DNA of 54,105 nucleotides from the NCBI GenBank assembly GCA_034722035.1, contig JAYENK010000014.1, positions 1 through 54,105 on the forward strand. Direction: 5' to 3'. Shown here piece by piece: positions 41,298 through 51,086 of the stretch; the first letter of the stretch is position 1; the number at the start of each line of letters is the position of its first letter. The position numbers and the translations under genes were made by a program. Source of the DNA: JAYENK01 sp034722035. Its GTDB lineage: Bacteria > Patescibacteriota > Patescibacteriia > Patescibacteriales > UBA12075. A model generated the notes under the pieces. The model saw nothing but the letters and a program-made list of their open reading frames with translations. It was not told the origin of the DNA and searched no databases.

Positions 41298-43223
41298 ATG
41301 TTGAATATAAATAAATTAAAAATTAAATTTATAATATGGCTACTGCTTGTAGTAATGTTTGTGCCGATAAATTTGAGCTGGGCGGCGATGCGTAGCAATT
41401 CTTATATTATTTATGAAAATATTCATCATAGCTTTGATGGGCCGGTAATCAGCGATGTGAGTGCGAGTGTAAGTGAGCAGAGCGCGACTGTTACTTGGAA
41501 TACGGATATTATTGCTGACGCTTATGTAATTTATTCGACTGAGGCGAGTTTTGCTACCAGCTATGAACAAGGTTCGAGCGTGAAAAGTGCAATTGCGCAT
41601 AGTGTTATTGTGAGTGGGCTTGATCCGAGTCAGACATATTATTATCGTGTACGCAGTGAACGGATTAATGGTGGTGTTACGACCGATACGACCGAGCGTA
41701 CTTTTATGACCGAAGCGGAAGCTGTAAGCCCGGAAACTCCGAGTAGTGGCGGTGGGGGAATATTGATTATTGACAAGACTGACAAAATTCCGCCGGAGAT
41801 AAGCAACATAAATATTAGTGATATTGGCGCTCAGACGATTAGCGTGGAATGGGAGACGAATGAAGAGGCAACTAGCTTTGTTGAGTATGGTGAGGGGGAT
41901 GCTTATGGCAATGTTTATGGTGAATGGGGGACTTCGACTGAACATAGTGTGAATCTAGAAAGATTAAAGCCGGCAACCGCTTATAGCTTTCGGGTATTAT
42001 CGAGTGATAGCTGGGGTAATATTGCTTATTCGGATAAGCAAAGTTTTGTTACTTTGACGGCTAGCGGTGAAGAAGTAATTCCGGAAGATGAGCCGGAAGA
42101 AGAAGATGAGCTGGTACTACCGGCGGAAGGACTGGCAGAATTAACACAGAACGTGATTGATTTTCTTTTGCGTCTGTTTCCGGATTTGAATCTGGAAGAT
42201 TTAGTAAATATTAATAATATTAATGAACTGTCAGACTATATGGATACGCCAAATGTAATTGGTGAACCAATAATAGATGTAAGCGCGGATGAAGTGACAA
42301 TAAGCTGGCAAACTGATATTGAATCTAACTCTATGGTCGCGATCGCACCGAATAGCGCTTATAACACCGAGGAAGATGACCCTTATCAGCAAGTGATTGG
42401 TAATTCGAATGAGTATGTGACTAATCATGAATTAACATTATATGGTTTAATACCGGACACAAGCTATCATTTGCAGATTCGAAGTGCCGCTCCTTTGGGG
42501 CCGGGCGCAGAGTCGTCTGATTATACTTTTCGTACCAGCCAGGAAGAGTTGCAGATACTTAGTTATTTGACACAGATTGTGGATAATGAAACGGCTTCTT
42601 TCAAATGGACTACGAACAAGGAAGCAGACTCTTCTGTCACGTTTACGCCGTATTTTGAAGGAGTGCTTGGCTTGGATCAACAAAAAACAATCAAGAATAA
42701 TAATGTTTCCGTGGTACATGAAATATTGATCGATGAATTTGTGGGTGGAACATTCTATGAGGTGGAAATACTTAGTACCGATAATCGGGGCAATGAAGCG
42801 CGCAAAATAATTACACAATTTTCTACTACTGAAAATGATTTAGCTCCGATAATTTCACATGTCAAAGCCGACTCGACTGTATTTGTGGATCGGAGCGATC
42901 AGATTCAGACAATTATATCTTGGTTGACTAATGAGCCGGCTACTTCCCAGGTGTATTATCAAGAGGGAGTTCATAGCGCGACCACTAAATTGACAGAATC
43001 AACCAGCCATAACACCAATTATACCCGCGAACATATGGTGGTGGTATCTAAGTTTAAGCCCGGCTTGGTTTATAGCTTCCGGGTTGAAAGTGTGGACTCT
43101 GGTGGAAATACTGTTATATCTAAACTGCATACATTTATGACTGCCAAGAAAAAAGAATCTATCATTACTGTAATTATGAATATTTTAGAAAACACTTTTG
43201 GATGGATGAAAAAATTAATGTAA
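41298..43223 (+). CDS. Secreted fibronectin-type-III repeat protein
   Basis: 641 residues. A signal peptide (about 8-30, FIIWLLLVVMFVPINLSWAA) is followed by about five FN3-like domains. Each has a TVTWNTD / SVEWETNEEA / TISWQTD / SFKWTTNKEA / IISWLTNEPA strand and a Y-x-x-Q/R-V-R-S end. An acidic linker (about 255-275, EDEPEEEDELVLP) separates the second and third. The final 30 residues (IITVIMNILENTFGWMKKLM) could anchor or interact with the membrane. Likely an extracellular binding protein. Confidence 0.84.
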   Translation: MLNINKLKIKFIIWLLLVVMFVPINLSWAAMRSNSYIIYENIHHSFDGPVISDVSASVSEQSATVTWNTDIIADAYVIYSTEASFATSYEQGSSVKSAIAHSVIVSGLDPSQTYYYRVRSERINGGVTTDTTERTFMTEAEAVSPETPSSGGGGILIIDKTDKIPPEISNINISDIGAQTISVEWETNEEATSFVEYGEGDAYGNVYGEWGTSTEHSVNLERLKPATAYSFRVLSSDSWGNIAYSDKQSFVTLTASGEEVIPEDEPEEEDELVLPAEGLAELTQNVIDFLLRLFPDLNLEDLVNINNINELSDYMDTPNVIGEPIIDVSADEVTISWQTDIESNSMVAIAPNSAYNTEEDDPYQQVIGNSNEYVTNHELTLYGLIPDTSYHLQIRSAAPLGPGAESSDYTFRTSQEELQILSYLTQIVDNETASFKWTTNKEADSSVTFTPYFEGVLGLDQQKTIKNNNVSVVHEILIDEFVGGTFYEVEILSTDNRGNEARKIITQFSTTENDLAPIISHVKADSTVFVDRSDQIQTIISWLTNEPATSQVYYQEGVHSATTKLTESTSHNTNYTREHMVVVSKFKPGLVYSFRVESVDSGGNTVISKLHTFMTAKKKESIITVIMNILENTFGWMKKLM

Positions 43224-43224
43224 C

Positions 43225-43297
43225 CCTCTTTGTCATCCCGGATTTTTTTATTGGAGCGAAGCGACAAGATTAAAAAATATCCGGGATGATAAAGAGG
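43225..43297. repeat. Inverted repeat with TCATCCCGGA arms
   Basis: CCTCTTTGTCATCCCGGAT (43225-43243) pairs with ATCCGGGATGATAAAGAGG (43279-43297), 19 positions with one wobble. The centre contains GGAGCGAAGCGAC. It begins right after the FN3 gene stop and could work as its terminator or as a dispersed repeat. Confidence 0.8.
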
Positions 43298-43322
43298 AGA
43301 AAATAAAGTTGAAAATTATAAA

Positions 43323-46300
43323 ATGAAATATACAAGACTAACAATTCTAAGTTTAATTGTCCTCGCTGTGTTTGGGGTTTCTTCAGCTATGGCTCAGACT
43401 GGATCTCTTCTCAATTTTACCGGTAAAGTAACAAATTTGGATGGAACGGAAGTGGCGGATGGAGCTTATGATTTTGTTTATCGCTTGTATGATACGCCGA
43501 GCGGGGGGACAGCGCTTTGGACAGAAACACTAAGCGCCTCTACTCGTTTTGTGGCAACTGTTGACAGTATTACTACTCTGGCGACTAGCACACGAATTGA
43601 TTATAGCGTTTCTTCCGCTACTTCCACTTTAGGTGTCGGACAATATTTATCTACTTACGGTTCAAGTGATGCCGCCTTAATTACAGATTATAATAGTATT
43701 GGTACTTATTTATTTGTTGCAAGTTCTTCGCTTGTAATAAGCGCGGGAGACGAAATAAGCAATAAACCTTTTGTTGAGGGTGGTGTGATTGCCGAGAATT
43801 TGGGAACAGTTAGCGATATATCCGATGTTGATTTTTTACAGACACTTTATTTGGAAGTTGAATTTAATGGAGAAATTATGCGTCCGCGCAAGCTGTTAAC
43901 CAGGGCTGCGTCTGCTTTTGATACTTCTCGTTTTGGTGGTAAAACCGAAAGCCAATATGCTACTTTGGATGAAAATGAGATCGTTACAGGGGAGTGGAGT
44001 TTTAATAATATTCTTAGTATTGCGACCGGTTCTGCCACTACCGCCCTTACTGTGGTGCAAAATGGCTCTGGAAGTCTTGTGGAAATAAAGCGTGGAGCGA
44101 CTACATCCTTTGCGGTGTTGAATGACGGGCGAGTGCAATTTGAAAATTATACCTTCCCATTAGCAAACGGTTTACCCGGTTATGTTTTGAAAGCGACTGC
44201 TGGGGGGCAACTAGAATGGGCGGTAGATTTTGCCGGAGGTTTTGGAACAGAAGGAAAGACTTTGTGGGCAACTACTTCAGATGAATTAATAATTTATCCA
44301 ATTGATACGTCGTATGTCACCGTTCTTGGCAATAATGCTACTTCAACTCTAGATGGGCAAATATTTGAAGTGCAAGGTTCGTCTTTGTTTGATCGGGTAA
44401 ATATTAGCAATCAATCAGAGCTTAGGTTTTATGATGCGGACAATTCTAATTATATGAGTTTGCGCGCTAGCTCGACTTTAACTTCAAATTATGTTTTGAT
44501 TTTGCCTAGAGACGCCGGAACGGACGGGATGTCCCTCGTGACTGATGGAAATGGGAATTTGCGCTGGGAGGCTGGTAGTCAGCTTATTGAGCAAGAAATT
44601 ATCGATTTTGGCTTTATTAAAGGTTTAACTCTTGGCAATCTATATGATGTTTCGACCTCATCTTTGTCTATAAACGATGTAGTTTATTGGACCGGTGTCG
44701 AGTGGCAAACCACCGCTACTAGCACTTGGGATACAAATACTGGTTGGACTGCGCTTACCGATATGAGTTTAAGTAACGGTTATATCTATACCGGATATTT
44801 GGGATCGCCAATTGCGACTTCCAGTATATTTATTGACGTAATCACAAAGAATGTCGGCATCGGTACCACCACTCCGGATTCACTTTTCCATGTTGATGGG
44901 GATGGTACTTTTGATCGACTTTGTATTGGTGGAACTTGTATTGACGAATGGGGAAGTGCCGGTTCACTCGATTCAACTGCAGTTAGTATCGGTGGAGTTG
45001 CCACTTGGTATGATGCGGATACTTTGACGGCCTCCACTTCAATTAATGTTGCTTATGGCGGAACCGGTAAACAATCTTGGACACAGTACGCAATTCCGTA
45101 TTTAACTGATTCTAATACTTTTGGTGAAATTACAATTGGTAATTCCAGCTATGTTTTGGCGGTAAATGGTACTCAGGACGGTTATACTTGGATCGATGCT
45201 TCTTCGACCGGCGCGACCTACCAATTTAATGCGGAGTATTCACCGGCACAAAGCGGAATTATTCAGATTTACGCCACTTCTACCGCTGGCAATGATTTTC
45301 AGATTATCAGTAATGCCAATATTCACACATTCTATTTGCCTGATGCTTCTTCTTCGGCCCGCGGACTCTTGACTGGCAGTGATTGGAGTACTTTTAATAA
45401 TAAATGGGATGATTTGGCAGATATGACGCTTGATACTGGATTTGTTTATGTCGGTTATGGCAATGACCCGATTGCCACCTCTACTATTTATATTGACACT
45501 GGTTTGAATTATGTTGGCATTGGCACCACTACGCCGGACACGCTTTTTCATGTTGACGGAGCCGGTTCCTTTTCTTCGCTTTGTATTAACGGGGATTGTA
45601 AAATTGACTGGGCTAGCGCTGGACCGATTGATGGCGGAGGCGGAGCTGATGAGATCGCATTTTGGTCTGATTCTGATACTTTAAGCTCTATCAGTAAAGG
45701 TGCAACCAATACTGTGTTTTATATTGACGCTAGCGGCAATTATGCCTGGACGGCGACAAGTACTTGGATCCATGATGAGGTAACATTAACCGGCGCAAGA
45801 AACTATATTACAATATCAGATCAAAATATCAGTGTGGGCGAAGTTGATATTTCGGATGACACTAATTTAACGGTTACCGCAACCGGCATTGAACGACTCG
45901 ATGATGCTATTGTTCTTACAGATGACTATCTAATTCCGCGGAGTGGAAGTACTACTAATTGGAACAATTTCTTTGATACTCCAAACACGGTAATTACAGA
46001 TGGAAATAATATCACTTGGTCTGGCAATACATTGAACGTTACTGACATTTGGTGGGACAATCTTGATGATATGACGCTTGTTAGCGGTAATGTCTATATC
46101 GGTTATGGTGGTATCCCGGTTGCAACTTCAACTGTATTTATCGATACTGCTTTAAATTATGTTGGAATCGGGACAACAACACCGAATACAATATTTCATG
46201 TTGATGGAAGGGGTACTTTTGATGAAATTTGTTTTGGTTCTGATTGTCAGAGCGATTGGGCCTCGGCCGGAGCTTTTGACGGTTCTGGTACAGATGGAGA

Positions 46301-47174
46301 GCCGGCGGTTTGGGTAGATGGCAACACACTTACTAGTACAAGTTCAATTAACGTAGCTTATGGCGGTACTGGCCGGCAAACTTTGAGCGATGGTGGAGTA
46401 TTATTGGGAGCCGGTTCTGGACCGATAAATATTTTGGCTGTATCCAACGCGGGCGAAATTATGATAGGGGACGGTGTGGGCGGACCGACAGTTTTGGCGG
46501 CGTTTACAGCCGAAGACGGAGCGCTCAAAGCGCAATATGGCGGAATCGGAACCAGTTCAGCCGTTTGGAACGGTGTTGCCGTGATAAATAATGGAATATG
46601 GTCGGCCAGTTCGGCATTATCAATCGCTTATGGCGGAACCGGTGCGAATAATGCTTCAAGCGCACGGGCTAATTTAGACCTTAAATCAATATATGATTAT
46701 GGAATTAATTTTGTTGCTACTAGTGGTTATGTTTGGATGAGTGATGGAGATGGGCGCGGTGAATGGGTGGCTACTTCTAGCTTAGGTGTAGGCGAATCCG
46801 GTGGTGGGATGAATGTTTCGGTATTTGTAGGTACAACTACAGTTACATATGATGGTTATTTTGCCAGTAGTACATACGAGGGTTATGAAGCGGCTAATTA
46901 TATTTGTGACGCAGAGTATCCCGGTTCACATTTTTGCCGTACTTATGATTTGTTGGTGACAGCTGAACAGCAAGATGTGTCAGGTTGGGGCGGTGAAGGT
47001 TGGGTAGCGGAAGGACCGCCAGGATTTACATCCGATTCGAACGATTGTAATGGTTGGACTGATAACGATAGTGCTAAATATGGTGCTTGGTGGGAATATA
47101 CGCCGAATGGGGGAATGGGTTGGTTGATATATTGTAATTTTTCTAAACCAATATCGTGTTGTTCGAGGCAATAA
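43323..47174 (+). CDS. Giant secreted repeat protein with tail-fibre-like and lectin-like parts
   Basis: 1283 residues. A signal peptide (KYTRLTILSLIVLAVFGVSSAMA) precedes an N-terminal domain of the type GSLLNFTGKVTNLDGTEVADG / DFVYRLYDTPSGGTALWTET. Many 100-130-residue modules follow, with VGIGTTTPDSLFHVDG and SINVAYGGTGKQSW units. The C-terminal region SIAYGGTGANNASSARANL resembles phage tail-fibre repeats. The last about 120 residues form a Cys-rich domain (AANYICDAEYPGSHFCRTYD, SDSNDCNGWTDNDSAKYGAW, MGWLIYCNFSKPISCCSRQ), perhaps lectin-like. About 180 residues at 44870-45420 are nearly identical to part of the next giant gene. Confidence 0.82.
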   Translation: MKYTRLTILSLIVLAVFGVSSAMAQTGSLLNFTGKVTNLDGTEVADGAYDFVYRLYDTPSGGTALWTETLSASTRFVATVDSITTLATSTRIDYSVSSATSTLGVGQYLSTYGSSDAALITDYNSIGTYLFVASSSLVISAGDEISNKPFVEGGVIAENLGTVSDISDVDFLQTLYLEVEFNGEIMRPRKLLTRAASAFDTSRFGGKTESQYATLDENEIVTGEWSFNNILSIATGSATTALTVVQNGSGSLVEIKRGATTSFAVLNDGRVQFENYTFPLANGLPGYVLKATAGGQLEWAVDFAGGFGTEGKTLWATTSDELIIYPIDTSYVTVLGNNATSTLDGQIFEVQGSSLFDRVNISNQSELRFYDADNSNYMSLRASSTLTSNYVLILPRDAGTDGMSLVTDGNGNLRWEAGSQLIEQEIIDFGFIKGLTLGNLYDVSTSSLSINDVVYWTGVEWQTTATSTWDTNTGWTALTDMSLSNGYIYTGYLGSPIATSSIFIDVITKNVGIGTTTPDSLFHVDGDGTFDRLCIGGTCIDEWGSAGSLDSTAVSIGGVATWYDADTLTASTSINVAYGGTGKQSWTQYAIPYLTDSNTFGEITIGNSSYVLAVNGTQDGYTWIDASSTGATYQFNAEYSPAQSGIIQIYATSTAGNDFQIISNANIHTFYLPDASSSARGLLTGSDWSTFNNKWDDLADMTLDTGFVYVGYGNDPIATSTIYIDTGLNYVGIGTTTPDTLFHVDGAGSFSSLCINGDCKIDWASAGPIDGGGGADEIAFWSDSDTLSSISKGATNTVFYIDASGNYAWTATSTWIHDEVTLTGARNYITISDQNISVGEVDISDDTNLTVTATGIERLDDAIVLTDDYLIPRSGSTTNWNNFFDTPNTVITDGNNITWSGNTLNVTDIWWDNLDDMTLVSGNVYIGYGGIPVATSTVFIDTALNYVGIGTTTPNTIFHVDGRGTFDEICFGSDCQSDWASAGAFDGSGTDGEPAVWVDGNTLTSTSSINVAYGGTGRQTLSDGGVLLGAGSGPINILAVSNAGEIMIGDGVGGPTVLAAFTAEDGALKAQYGGIGTSSAVWNGVAVINNGIWSASSALSIAYGGTGANNASSARANLDLKSIYDYGINFVATSGYVWMSDGDGRGEWVATSSLGVGESGGGMNVSVFVGTTTVTYDGYFASSTYEGYEAANYICDAEYPGSHFCRTYDLLVTAEQQDVSGWGGEGWVAEGPPGFTSDSNDCNGWTDNDSAKYGAWWEYTPNGGMGWLIYCNFSKPISCCSRQ

Positions 47175-47271
47175 AGTATAATGCGAATCTGCGAATTTAT
47201 GCAAATATGGCGAATACAAATTATGCGAATAAAGTTTTTTAAAAAAATAAAATAAAGAAGTTTGTCAAGAG

Positions 47272-47323
47272 TAAGTATTAAGCGAGAAAGAGAAAAATGC
47301 TTTGCATTTTTGCTTAATACTTA
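47272..47323. repeat. Nested inverted repeat upstream of the BRO gene
   Basis: TAAGTATTAAGC (47272-47283) pairs perfectly with GCTTAATACTTA (47312-47323). Inside, AAAAATGC (47293-47300) pairs with GCATTTTT (47304-47311). It could terminate the giant gene. GCGAATAC-type words (47181-47226) precede it, related in wording to the repeat at 9346. Confidence 0.75.
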
Positions 47324-47353
47324 ATATTAGATACTTAATACTGATTAAACGAT

Positions 47354-48187
47354 ATGTCAATAACTAAAGTAGCCTTGTTTAAAGGTAAAAAAATTAGGAA
47401 GATTATTTATAATAATGAATGGTGGTTTTCGGTTGTGGATGTTATTTTTGCTTTGACTGATAGTGTTGATGCGCGTGATTATTGGTATAGAATAAAAGTC
47501 AGGGTTAAAAATGAGAGCGATATTCAGTTGTCGACAGATTGTCGACAACTGAAACTAGAAGCTAATGATGGCAAAAAATATGCTACAGATTGTGCTAACA
47601 CAGAAACAATGTTTCGAATAATTCAATCAATTCCATCACCCAAAGCCGAGCCCTTTAAAATGTGGCTAGCGCGTGTTGGTTATGAAAGAGTGCGGGAAAT
47701 TGAAAATCCGGAATTAGGGCAAAAAAGAATGGCAGCGATTTATAAAGCAAAAGGTTATCCAGATTCATGGATTGCAAAAAGAATGCGTGGTATTGCAATT
47801 CGTCAGGACTTGACTGATGAATGGGAAGAAAGAGGAGCGAAAAAACAAGAAGATTATGCGATTTTGACAGCAGAAATCAGTAAAGCAACTTTTGGAATGA
47901 CGCCATCAGAATATAAAAAATACAAAAATATTTCAGATAAGCCAAAAGCAAATTTGCGATACAGTATGACTGACTTGGAATTGATTTTTAATATGTTGGG
48001 CGAGAAAGTTACCACTGAAATATCAAAAAATGAAAAGCCAGAGGATATGCCGGAAAATAGAAAAGTAGCTAAGCGTGGTGGTAGAGTTGCTGGAAAAGCT
48101 CGGGAAGATACGGAAAAAGAGATTGGCAAAAGTGTTGTTTCGGAAGATAATTATTTGGATTTAAAAAAGCAGACAAGTATTAAGTAG
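47354..48187 (+). CDS. BRO-N domain protein (phage antirepressor/DinD-like)
   Basis: 277 residues. The N-terminal BRO domain (about 5-105) reads VALFKGKKIRKIIYNNEWWF, VVDVIFALTDSVDARDYWY. Then TETMFRIIQSIPSPKAEPFK and WLARVGYERVREIENPE follow. The C-terminal part (GYPDSWIAKRMRGIAIRQDL, KATFGMTPSEYKKYKN) resembles DinD and other BRO-family proteins common in phages and mobile DNA. DNA binding is expected but the target is unknown. A 31-nt perfect palindrome lies in its coding sequence (47523-47553). It is the only non-surface gene between two giant adhesin-like genes. Confidence 0.84.
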   Translation: MSITKVALFKGKKIRKIIYNNEWWFSVVDVIFALTDSVDARDYWYRIKVRVKNESDIQLSTDCRQLKLEANDGKKYATDCANTETMFRIIQSIPSPKAEPFKMWLARVGYERVREIENPELGQKRMAAIYKAKGYPDSWIAKRMRGIAIRQDLTDEWEERGAKKQEDYAILTAEISKATFGMTPSEYKKYKNISDKPKANLRYSMTDLELIFNMLGEKVTTEISKNEKPEDMPENRKVAKRGGRVAGKAREDTEKEIGKSVVSEDNYLDLKKQTSIK

Positions 48188-48287
48188 CTAGAATGAGTTC
48201 AAAAATTTGTTATTAATATAAATTTAATGATAAATTTGTGAATTTGTAATTACACAATTCACTCTGGCACAAATACAACAAAATAAT

Positions 48288-48326
48288 CCGGCCTCCTAGC
48301 GCTTTTTTTCCTAGCTAGGAGGCTGG
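48288..48326. repeat. Hairpin upstream of the giant gene
   Basis: CCGGCCTCCTAGC (48288-48300) pairs with GCTAGGAGGCTGG (48314-48326), 13 bp with one wobble. There is no T tail, so it is not an ordinary terminator. Confidence 0.7.
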
Positions 48327-48335
48327 AGAGGAGAA

Positions 48336-48365
48336 TTGAATCTTTTAGGGTGTATATGGTATAAT
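48336..48365 (+). promoter_or_regulatory. Promoter of the second giant gene
   Basis: TTGAAT (48336-48341), 18 nt, TATAAT (48360-48365). Transcription would begin about 10 nt before ATG 48381, a nearly leaderless mRNA. Confidence 0.55.
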
Positions 48366-48380
48366 ATAATATTAATCCCC

Positions 48381-50986
48381 ATGCAAAATCTCGATTTTGT
48401 AAAATTAAATAAAGAGAAAAAAAGTAAAAAGCTGATTTTAAAATTTTCGGTAATTTTTGCTATTTTAACGGTAATTTTTTTTATAACAGCCGTGCAGGCA
48501 GCTTGGTCGCCGGAAAAATATTGGGTGACGGACAGCGCTAATTGCCCGGAAGATTATAGAGGAGTTAAGGGTGGAGCCGGCACTGAGGTTTGTGGTGTGG
48601 ATTTTAATAATGAAAACATTTATTTTTATGATACTAACAGCTTAAGCGTGCCAATCGCGTCTAGCACTACTTATAGTGCTAATAGTGTTAGTACCAGTAC
48701 CGGCGGTTATTACTTGGATTGTTATTCTAATGATGGTTCTAGCCCGCATTGTGATGTGAGCGGTAATTGGTATTGTCAGCGTGATTCGTCATGTTATTCC
48801 AATAATAGACAGACTACCTGCGTTGCCGGAGAAACAGCTTCTTCAACTTGTGCTAATTGCCGGACGAATTATATGGATTGTGATGCTAATACTGTAGATT
48901 GTGAAGTTTATGATGGACAGGCCAGTTCGACCGCGACAAACGTTGATTGGGATGCCGGTTGTACTTTTATATGTGATAGCGGATACCTGGATTGTGACGG
49001 ATCCGGTGATGGTTCGGACAGTGACTGTGAAATAGATATGTACGACACTGCCAGTTCAACCGCAACTCATGTCGAATATGCCGGTACCTGTAGTACTTGG
49101 GAATGTGAGGACGGTTGGATTGATTGTGACGGTGATGGGACCGGCTCGGATGGTTCTTGCGAAGTTGAACAGGACGGAATTTGTTTTGTTGGTGCTCTTA
49201 TGGGTACTTATATCGGTTGCAGTGGTGGTAGTGGTAATTGTGTGGTGGCATCGAGTACTTTTGTGACGGGCGAACTTAGTGAATTTGCGACTGACGATCC
49301 GCTACTTTGGGGTTATCAATACGGTGACGGGCCAATGATAAAGTTTACCAGCTATAATAGCTCGACTACCGGCGGGGTGTTTTTAGTGGAAAATGACGGT
49401 CGGGTCGGTATTGGCACTACTACTCTTGGCAGCGGTAATTTGCTTACAGTTGGTTTTGACTCAAATTCTCAATTTATTGTTAATAATTCCGGTGAGGTTG
49501 TTTCCGGTGCTTGGAAAGGTGATGTTGTCGGTCTTGATTATGGCGGACTTGGTACTAATTTGAGCGATCCGAACGCAGATAGGCTGCTTATTTGGGACGA
49601 TTCAAGCGGAAACATCACTTGGATATCGACTTCATCTTTGGAAACAGGCACTGTTGAAAATTCGCAGGGTGGCTGGACTCCGTATTATTCTTCTAATGGA
49701 AACGTTTTAACCGGCACGTCATCGATTTATTTTGATACTGCCGGCAATGTTGCAATCGGTCCGAATTCATATTTTAATTCTACTGGCTATATCGGCATCG
49801 GCACTACCACTCCGGATTCACTTCTTCATGTAGCCGGGACCGGTTCTTTTAATGAATTATGTTTTGGTTCGGATTGTGTGACAGATTGGAGTGGTGCCGG
49901 TTTACAAGGATTATCTCCGGTCACCGGTCAGCCGGCGGTTTGGGTTAATTCAAATACATTAACCGCTTCCGGCACGATTCAAACCGTTTACGGCGGAACC
50001 GGAAAACAGTCATGGGTTAGTGACCGGTTAATTTATTCAATTGACACTAACACTTTGGGCAATATTTCTAAAGGTGGAAACAACACTGTTTTCTATATTA
50101 ATTCATCTGGTAATTATACTTGGACCGCGACCAGTTCCTGGGATACCGATACCCAATTAGCCGAACAGGATATTACTGATTTTGGATTTATTAAAGGTCT
50201 TACTTTGGGCAATCTCTACGATGTCTCCACATCCTCTCTTGCCAGCAATGATGTTCTCTATTGGACTGGTACACAGTGGCAAACAACCGGCACCAGCACC
50301 TGGGATACCGATACTCAGATCTCTGACTCCGAGGTTGGTGTTTTTGGCTATATCAAAGGACTGACATTAGGTAATCTCTACGATGTCTCCACCTCTTCTC
50401 TTGCCAGTAACGATATTCTCTATTGGGATGGGGATTCCTGGGAAACTACCGCCACCAGCACCTGGACCCATGACAAAGTCACACTTAGTGGAACCGAAAA
50501 CTATCTCACCATATCGGATCAAGAAATTACAGTAAGCGAAATTGATATTTCCGAACACACTAATTTAACGGTTAGCGCCACCGGACTCACTCAAAATGAC
50601 GACGACATTGAATTGACCACAAAATATATCATCCCATTCTCCGCTTCTACTACGAACTGGAACAATTTTTTTGACACGCCAAGCACGGTTATCACTGATG
50701 GAGCTCATCTGACCTGGACCGATAACACTTTAGCGGTTGATGATGACTGGTGGGATAATCTGGATGAGATGGTTCTAAATACCGGTGAAATTTATGTCGG
50801 CTACGACAATATCCCGACCGGAACTAGCACCATCTTTGTTGACACTAGCCAAAATTACGTCGGCATCGGCACTACCACTCCGGATTCACTTCTTCATGTA
50901 GCCGGGACCGGTTCTTTTAATGAATTATGTTTTGGTTCGGATTGTGTGACAGATTGGAGTGGTGCCGGTTTACAAGGATTATCTCC
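48381..50986 (+). CDS. Giant secreted repeat protein, part 1 (before gap)
   Basis: Start ATG 48381 (MQNLDFVKLNKEKKSKK), preferred over an in-frame ATG at 48336 because it leaves a membrane/signal helix (about 19-43) near the N-terminus. A Cys-rich region follows (about 45-280) with repeated CxxGYLDCDG / DGWIDCDGDG / DSDCE units like thrombospondin-type or metal-binding turns. VGIGTTTPDSLLHVAG and YGGTGKQSW modules come next. The reading frame is open into the gap at 50987. Filling the gap with 164 nt, predicted from repeats, restores the frame found at 51087, so this is one gene with the two segments that follow. Confidence 0.78.
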
Positions 50987-51086
50987 NNNNNNNNNNNNNN
51001 NNNNNNNNNNNNNNNNNNNNNNNNNNNNNNNNNNNNNNNNNNNNNNNNNNNNNNNNNNNNNNNNNNNNNNNNNNNNNNNNNNNNNN
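50987..51086. other. Scaffold gap (100 N)
   Basis: The flanks are copies of 49793-49918 and 50083 onward (at least 125 nt before and about 130 nt after). The missing piece corresponds to 49919-50082, which is 164 nt. Confidence 0.95.
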
